This document shows, piece after piece, positions 58,955 to 64,000 of a stretch of DNA of 64,000 nt. Position 1 is the stretch's first letter. Each line of letters starts with the position of its first letter. The translations under genes and the position numbers were made by a program. The stretch covers positions 6,607,001 through 6,671,000 of the forward strand of contig NZ_CP015136.1 in NCBI RefSeq assembly GCF_001618865.1, in the 5' to 3' direction. The notes beneath the pieces are model-generated. The model was given only the letters and a program-made list of their open reading frames with translations. It ran no database searches and was not told the origin of the DNA. This stretch comes from Luteitalea pratensis (GTDB taxonomy: Bacteria > Acidobacteriota > Vicinamibacteria > Vicinamibacterales > Vicinamibacteraceae).

Positions 58955-61594
58955 TCAGAAGCCGACGCGCATGCCCAGTTCGAGTCGCCGTGCCGGTGCA
59001 GCCGCCGTCGGATCGCCGTACGAGCGTGCGGAGACGACTGAGCCGTATCGGGTGTAGTTCACCTGGTTGAAGACGTTGAACGCCTGCAGGTACACCTCCA
59101 GGCGCACCGCCTTGTCGTTGCCGCCCATCGGACCGCCCATCATGCCGCCACCGCCGCCGGGACCGCCGCCACCGGGACCACCGCGCATGATGACGGGACC
59201 GCCGCCACCCATGCCGCCAGGGCCTGACGGATTGCGCGAGGGACCGAACCCGCGGCCCCAGCTGAGTCGCAGGTCGGTGTTGCTCTGCCACGGCAGGCGC
59301 CCGGCGTTGCGGCCAAAGCCTTCCGGGCGCTCGTTGATCACGCCGTCCAGGTTGGTGTCGAAACCGGTCGTGATGTTGTACGGCCGGCCCGAGAGCGCGC
59401 GGTAGTTGATGCCCGCGCGCAGGCCCCAGAACAGCTCGGTGTTGAAGAAGCCGAAAATCCGGTGCCGGATGTCATCACTGGCCGGCCCCCACTCGGCCTC
59501 GAGGTCGTTGCTGTTGACCGGCAGCGTCAGCGCGCCGTCGGTGTAGTTGTTGCGCTCGCCGATGGTGTAGCCCAGCACCCCGAACAGCCGCCGAGGCTGG
59601 TAGTTGAAGTTGAAGTTGAGGTCTAGCCCCTGGCTGTCGGCCTGACCGGTCGTTTCGAGATAGGTGATGTTGCCAAGCGTCGAGTCCGGCCGGACGCCGA
59701 CCACCGGGTCGTTGATGTTCCGCGAGCGGAACTGGTTCCATCCGTGCTGATTGAAGTAGTTCGCACGCATCCGCAGCCAGCCCAGCAACTGCTGCTCGAC
59801 ACCCAGGGAGAACCGCCGCACCGTCGGCATCTCGAGGTCGTTACCGACCTGGACGATGCTCGGCGCGGTCACGATGACGGTGCCACCCTCGTACGGGTTC
59901 GGATACCCCGGGTTACGGATGATCGTGTCGTACTGGTGCAACCCGTCCTGACGGATGGTGTTCTCGTACAGGCTCGTCTCGTACCAGTCGTAGAAGATGC
60001 CGACGCCGGCGCGGACGGTGGTCTTGTTGCTCTTGAACGGCGACCAGGTCATCCCCGCGCGCGGCGCGAAGTTCATCTTGTCGTCGATCAGCGTCTGCGT
60101 CTCGTACCGGCCTCCGAAGGACAGCAGCAGGTTCTTCCTGAATCGGTAGTCGTCCTGGATGAAGAGGCCGGCCTCGGTGTTGCCATACTCGACGTACGGG
60201 TTGCCCTCGCGGATCGTGTAGTTGTTGGGCCGCCCCGTCTCGTAGGCCAGCATCGTCGGGAACGTGAACGTGCCCGCGAAGTTGCGCAGTTCATCGCCGA
60301 TGTAGTTGCCGGTCTCGACCTCGAAGCCGGTGCGCACGCTGTGCTTCTTGCCGAGCGGGATGTCCAGGTTGTCGGCCACCGACAGCTCCCAGAATTTCCG
60401 GCCGCCCGAGATCTGCGCGCCCCCGTCCGTGAACGCGTCCTGCACCCGCACCGTCGTCTCGTCGCTCGCCGAGATGGAGTCGGACTCCTGCCACGAGTAC
60501 TGCACGCGGATCTCGTTCAGGTACTTCTTCTTGAACGAGCCGACGTCGGACACGCGCACCCTGTTGTCGAAGCCGTCGCGGCTGTAGGCGCGCGACTCGA
60601 GATCGAAGTCGCCGATCCCGAGGTTGTCGGCGCTGTTGGTGTCGCGGTCGAACGAGAAGCGCAGCGTGTGGGTCTTGGTGAGCACGTGCTCGATGTTGAA
60701 ATCCACGTTGAGCCGATCGGCAGGCTGATTGACCAGACTGTTGTACTGGCCCTCAGGGGTCAGCGCGACGATGGTCTGGACGTCGTTCTCGTTGTTGCTG
60801 CGGACGTTCAGCGAGAAGCCGGTGCGGCCCTTGACGATCGGGCCGTCGATCGACCAGCCGTACCGCTGCGTCTGCCCTTCGCCCTGCACCGGCGAGAAGG
60901 CGTTGCGGGCGTCGAGCGCGTTGTTCCGGAAGCCCAACGTCATGTTGTTGCGGATCGGTCCGTTGCCCGGCCGCGTGATGATGTCGACGCGCGGGAAGCC
61001 GGCGTTGTGGTTCTCGGCGGCGAACGGATCGAAGCGGAAGCGGATTTCGCGGATCTGCGACTTGGGCGGCAACTGCCCGCCTTCGAAGCCGTTGACGCGA
61101 ATGCGCGCACCAGGGCCCGCCAACTGTTCGAGTTGCTGCTGCATCTCGTCCGGATCGTCGGCAAGTGCTTCGATCTGCGACGCGCTCAAGGCAGTGGAGA
61201 ACGAATCGGTGACGGCGCGGTCGGCCGTGTCCTGCTCGACGTCGACCTGCTCGACGAAGCCGGCGATTTCCAGCGTGATGTCCTGCTTGGTGTTGCGTCC
61301 GGCACGCACCTGCAGTTCGGCCGCGGCGTTGGGGTCGAAGCCCGGGAACTCGGCGACAACGGCGTACTTGCCGGGCAGGAGGGCCTGGAACATGACCGTG
61401 CCCTTCTCGTCGGCCAGCTGCTGCGTGATCCTGCCGTCAGGCGCGGTCAGGTTCACATTCGCCGCGGCGATGGCAGCGCCCGTCGTGTCGTAGACGGTGA
61501 TCGTCAGCGACCCGGGGCGCTCCTGCGCAGACGCAACTGTGGTGAGCCCGGCGGCGAGGAACATCGCCGCCAGGAGGGTGCGGAGGGTCTTCAT
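58955..61594 (-). CDS. TonB-dependent outer-membrane receptor with carboxypeptidase-like domain
   Basis: An 879-residue outer-membrane protein. Signal peptide residues 1-23 (AAMFLAAGLTTVASA). Carboxypeptidase-regulatory-like domain at about 28-110 (SLTITVYDTTGAAIAAANV, LPGKYAVVAEFPGFD), plug at about 130-240 (ARIRVNGFEGGQLPPKSQIR, FPRVDIITRPG), and barrel to the C-terminal RRLELGMRVGF. A Gly/Met/Pro-rich insertion lies about 790-830 (GPGGMGGGGPVIMRGG, GGGGGMMGGPMGG). Such segments also occur in the adjoining gene. The start lies one base after the LolA-like gene's stop, so the two are one transcript. A terminator follows. Confidence 0.9.
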   Translation of the reverse strand: MKTLRTLLAAMFLAAGLTTVASAQERPGSLTITVYDTTGAAIAAANVNLTAPDGRITQQLADEKGTVMFQALLPGKYAVVAEFPGFDPNAAAELQVRAGRNTKQDITLEIAGFVEQVDVEQDTADRAVTDSFSTALSASQIEALADDPDEMQQQLEQLAGPGARIRVNGFEGGQLPPKSQIREIRFRFDPFAAENHNAGFPRVDIITRPGNGPIRNNMTLGFRNNALDARNAFSPVQGEGQTQRYGWSIDGPIVKGRTGFSLNVRSNNENDVQTIVALTPEGQYNSLVNQPADRLNVDFNIEHVLTKTHTLRFSFDRDTNSADNLGIGDFDLESRAYSRDGFDNRVRVSDVGSFKKKYLNEIRVQYSWQESDSISASDETTVRVQDAFTDGGAQISGGRKFWELSVADNLDIPLGKKHSVRTGFEVETGNYIGDELRNFAGTFTFPTMLAYETGRPNNYTIREGNPYVEYGNTEAGLFIQDDYRFRKNLLLSFGGRYETQTLIDDKMNFAPRAGMTWSPFKSNKTTVRAGVGIFYDWYETSLYENTIRQDGLHQYDTIIRNPGYPNPYEGGTVIVTAPSIVQVGNDLEMPTVRRFSLGVEQQLLGWLRMRANYFNQHGWNQFRSRNINDPVVGVRPDSTLGNITYLETTGQADSQGLDLNFNFNYQPRRLFGVLGYTIGERNNYTDGALTLPVNSNDLEAEWGPASDDIRHRIFGFFNTELFWGLRAGINYRALSGRPYNITTGFDTNLDGVINERPEGFGRNAGRLPWQSNTDLRLSWGRGFGPSRNPSGPGGMGGGGPVIMRGGPGGGGPGGGGGMMGGPMGGNDKAVRLEVYLQAFNVFNQVNYTRYGSVVSARSYGDPTAAAPARRLELGMRVGF

Positions 61595-61595
61595 G

Positions 61596-62624
61596 TCAGT
61601 TACTGGCCTTCTTCTGGAACTGGTCCGGCTTGATCGGCGCGTTCAGCTTGTACTTCTCGATCGTCCACTCCTCCTGCACCTTCCCCTCGACCTGGCGGGA
61701 AATCTTGTGGGGGAGCATGACGCCGTCGACCTTCCGGTAATCGGTGTAGAACACGTTGGCCTCGACCAGGGGCGGCGGCGGCTCGGCCTCGAACTTCTTG
61801 CGCTGCTCTTCGAAGTAGGCGCGGCGCTCGTCGTCGTTCTTGAACTGCGGCGGCGCCGTCATCTGGCGCATCCGCGGCTGTCGCATCATGTAGCTCAGCA
61901 TCAACGGGCGATGCTCGGCCTGGTCCACGAAGAGGCGCGCCCGGAAGCCGTCCGGCCCGGACACGTCGATGACGTCGGCGACGCCGTTGGGCGCCTCGGC
62001 CTCGGCCACATGGGTGAAGGTCAGGGCGGAGAGCAGCGGCGAGCTCGGCATGATCCCGAGGAGCGTGCGGTAGAGCTCGGCCTTGATGCCGATGGACGGA
62101 TCCTGCCGGTTCGCGCCGCTGGGACCGGCTGCGCCAGGGCCGCCAGGGCCGCCTCCGGGACCGCCCGGGCCACCACCAGGGCCGCCGGGGCCCATGCGCA
62201 TCATGAACCCGCCGCCGCCGCCCATGCCCGTCATGTCACGGAAGGCGTCGGTACCCTTGATGGTCTGGGAAATGCGCGGGCCGGCCATGCCGTCGGGGCG
62301 CGTCATGACCTGCACGACCTGGAACGCATCGGGCAGGAGGCCGGCCAGCTCGATGCCACCCGACATCTCGCGCTCGCCGAACACACGTCTCGACTCGCCT
62401 TCGGCGGTGAATGACTTCAGCCCGGTCAGCTTGTCGCCCCCCATGGCCTTGGTCATCGCGGCCAGGACGGCCTGCGCCTTGGCGGGATCGCCCTTGGCCG
62501 GCGCCGCCGCAGGGGCCGGAGTCTGCGCCGGAGCCGGGGCCGGGGCCTGCGCCACGGCTGCGCCCGTCGCCACGATGCTCATCAACCCGGCCATCGCCAC
62601 GGTCCTGAAAACCTGCTGCTGCAT
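61596..62624 (-). CDS. LolA-like secreted protein, partner of TonB receptor 2
   Basis: A 342-residue secreted protein. Signal peptide about residues 1-26 (TVAMAGLMSIVATGAAVA), then a Pro/Ala-rich linker (APAPAPAQTPAPAAAPAK). The conserved part suggests an outer-membrane lipoprotein-sorting/LolA-like fold: MGGDKLTGLKSFTAEGESR at the start and DYRKVDGVMLPHKISRQVEG then EEWTIEKYKLN at the end. In the middle lies a Gly/Pro-rich insertion (GMGGGGGFMMRMGPGGPGG and GPGGGPGGPGAAG, about 145-180). ATG 62624 has an aaggg site and signal peptide; an upstream in-frame ATG at 62672 is less likely. One base separates it from the receptor gene, so it probably helps the receptor in handling its substrate or lipid. 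Confidence 0.72.
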   Translation of the reverse strand: MQQQVFRTVAMAGLMSIVATGAAVAQAPAPAPAQTPAPAAAPAKGDPAKAQAVLAAMTKAMGGDKLTGLKSFTAEGESRRVFGEREMSGGIELAGLLPDAFQVVQVMTRPDGMAGPRISQTIKGTDAFRDMTGMGGGGGFMMRMGPGGPGGGPGGPGGGPGGPGAAGPSGANRQDPSIGIKAELYRTLLGIMPSSPLLSALTFTHVAEAEAPNGVADVIDVSGPDGFRARLFVDQAEHRPLMLSYMMRQPRMRQMTAPPQFKNDDERRAYFEEQRKKFEAEPPPPLVEANVFYTDYRKVDGVMLPHKISRQVEGKVQEEWTIEKYKLNAPIKPDQFQKKASN

Positions 62625-62732
62625 ATGAGTGCCCTTCCCCTTGAGGTGACAGCCCCTTCCCTTGGGCTCCAAACCATTGGACGATCCCTTGTGCCAGTCC
62701 GTGGTTAAGTGGCAGCAAAAAGATTGTTAAGG

Positions 62733-64000
62733 ATGAAAAAAGACGCGATCGTCGTGATCGGCGCGGGCGCCGCGGGCCTGATGGCCGCCATCACGGCGGC
62801 CCGCGCCGCACCGCAGGTCCGCGTCGTGGCCGTCGATGGCGCACCCCGGCTCGGCGCCAAAATCCTGATCGCGGGCGGCGGACGGTGCAACGTGACGCAC
62901 CACGTGGTGACCGAACGGGACTTCCACGGCTCCACCCCGGCCGCCATCCGGCGGGTGCTCCGTGCCTTCGACGTCGAAGCCGCGCGGCGCTTCTTCGAGG
63001 CCGAGGGTGTGCCCCTGAAAAGGGAGTCGACGGGGAAGCTCTTTCCGGTGTCCGACCGCGCCCAGGACGTGCTCCAGGCGCTGCTCGGCGCGGCCCGGCG
63101 CGCCGGTGTCGAGCTCCTCCACCCCTACAAGGTCACGGCAATCCGGCCTGACGACGTCGGTGGATTCGAGGTGGACGGGCCGAAGGGTCGCGAAGCGCCG
63201 GCTGCGGCGACCGGGACGGTCACGGGAGGACCTGCCGGCCTTGGCGCGAGCGCGGTGATCCTCGCGCCCGGCGGCAGGAGCGTTCCGAAAACCGGGTCCG
63301 ACGGCTCCGGCTACGCCATGGTCAGCAACCTCGGTTTGCCGCTCACTCCCCGCATCTTCCCGGCACTGGTGCCGCTGCGGCTTCCCGACGGCCACCTCGT
63401 CCGGGCGCTCTCCGGGCTCGCCACCGACGTGCGCCTGATCGTCGTCTCAAGTTCGGGGCGGCACCTCGCCTCCGTGACCGGCGCCCTGCTCTGCACCCAT
63501 CAAGGCGTCTCTGGACCGGCGGTCCTCGACGTCAGCCGGCACTGGCAAGCCGCCATGGACGACGACGCCCAGTCGGGCGTGCTGGTGAACTGGCTGCCCG
63601 ACGTTGTCGCCGAGGACCTCGATCGCCGATTCCAGAACCATGGAGCCCGGCCGATTCGGCGCGCCCTCGCGCCGCCACTGCCCGACCGCCTGGCCGACGC
63701 CCTGTGCGCCCTTGCCGGCGTGGACCCTGACGAGCCCGGTGCGACGTTGACGCGCGACGCTCGCAAACGCCTCGTCGCTGTCTGCACCGCCTGGCGGCTT
63801 CCCGTCGTCGGCACCCGCGGATTCGAGGTGGCCGAGGTGACGGCCGGGGGCGTCCCCCTGTCAGCCCTGACGGCGGGCCTCGAAGCGCGGAATCGCCCCG
63901 GTCTCTTCGTGTGCGGAGAGCTGTGCGACGTGGACGGCCGGATCGGCGGATTCAACTTCCAATGGGCCTGGGCGAGCGGCACGGTCGCCGGGCGAGCGGC
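62733..64000 (+). CDS. BaiN/HI0933-family flavoprotein, partial
   Basis: A NAD(P)/FAD-dependent oxidoreductase that runs off the right edge; 422 codons are present with no stop. The N-terminal dinucleotide fold is KDAIVVIGAGAAGLMAAITA, followed by GAKILIAGGGRCNVTHH (the diagnostic motif of the BaiN/HI0933/YhiN group), KLFPVSDRAQDVLQALL, ILAPGGRSVPKTGSDGSGYA and GALLCTHQGVSGPAVLDVSR. Near the edge FVCGELCDVDGRIGGFNFQW matches the family's C-terminal FAD motif, so little more than 15 residues are probably missing. ATG at 62733 has an aagga site. Divergent from the LolA-like gene. Confidence 0.9.
   Translation, partial: MKKDAIVVIGAGAAGLMAAITAARAAPQVRVVAVDGAPRLGAKILIAGGGRCNVTHHVVTERDFHGSTPAAIRRVLRAFDVEAARRFFEAEGVPLKRESTGKLFPVSDRAQDVLQALLGAARRAGVELLHPYKVTAIRPDDVGGFEVDGPKGREAPAAATGTVTGGPAGLGASAVILAPGGRSVPKTGSDGSGYAMVSNLGLPLTPRIFPALVPLRLPDGHLVRALSGLATDVRLIVVSSSGRHLASVTGALLCTHQGVSGPAVLDVSRHWQAAMDDDAQSGVLVNWLPDVVAEDLDRRFQNHGARPIRRALAPPLPDRLADALCALAGVDPDEPGATLTRDARKRLVAVCTAWRLPVVGTRGFEVAEVTAGGVPLSALTAGLEARNRPGLFVCGELCDVDGRIGGFNFQWAWASGTVAGRA

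Noticed and set aside
59744..61633. Long open frame (629 codons) antisense to TonB receptor 2
   Set aside because: Composition is dominated by Arg, Val and His strings as expected from the reverse complement of a receptor gene; no domain is seen.

Overview
The window is GC-rich, densely coding chromosomal DNA from a Gram-negative bacterium. Three traits point to Acidobacteriota, most plausibly a Vicinamibacteria (Luteitalea-like) lineage: two large TonB-dependent receptors with an N-terminal carboxypeptidase-regulatory domain, a winged-helix/TPR regulator of the CadC type, and many secreted or outer-membrane proteins. This placement is inferred from gene content; there is no rRNA or other marker that fixes it. 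No tRNA, rRNA, prophage, insertion sequence or CRISPR array was seen.

Layout. 1-3300: the end of an NAD-type isocitrate dehydrogenase gene, a PlsB-like acyltransferase overlapping a proline dehydrogenase gene, and a small zinc-ribbon protein. 3500-9900: an M20 peptidase/PD40 beta-propeller pair, an SDR enzyme, tRNA nucleotidyltransferase and a DegP-like protease. 9900-19000: a PLP dehydratase/racemase coupled to an M28 peptidase, small membrane and outer-membrane proteins, a divergent DAC-type sensor, and an AMP-ligase/ACP/PlsC fusion. 19260-30500: IF-1, a TPR protein, glucokinase, TonB receptor 1, an LLM flavin oxidoreductase, a secreted GH67 alpha-glucuronidase and a GT-C/TPR membrane protein. 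30500-38800: a secreted hypothetical, the winged-helix/TPR regulator, a hydrolase, a kinase-pseudokinase protein, an M61 peptidase, and phosphatidylcholine synthase with a small coiled-coil partner. 38865-50900: Lhr helicase, an Nei-type glycosylase, a Phd/PIN toxin-antitoxin pair, a Tat-signal aminotransferase, an ABA4-like membrane protein, Ada, a helical secreted protein overlapping a triple-RidA protein, and a cyclophilin. 51000-64000: a hybrid histidine kinase, an ABC exporter, PilT, a phosphodiesterase-like protein, PdxH, a LolA-like protein with TonB receptor 2, and a partial BaiN-family flavoprotein.

The most striking feature is in the spacers. At least ten families of short, degenerate tandem or palindromic repeats recur between genes, in different combinations and both orientations. 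In this window they also appear inside reading frames: as part of a 48-residue insertion in the Nei-type glycosylase, in Lhr, in the linker of the AMP-ligase fusion, and at the 3' end of the phosphodiesterase-like gene. Other notable items are a single-chain protein with three RidA domains of which only one keeps the expected residue pair, a tandem active kinase/pseudokinase, a DAC-like cyclase domain with a degraded RHR motif, and a Tat-targeted HisC-like aminotransferase.
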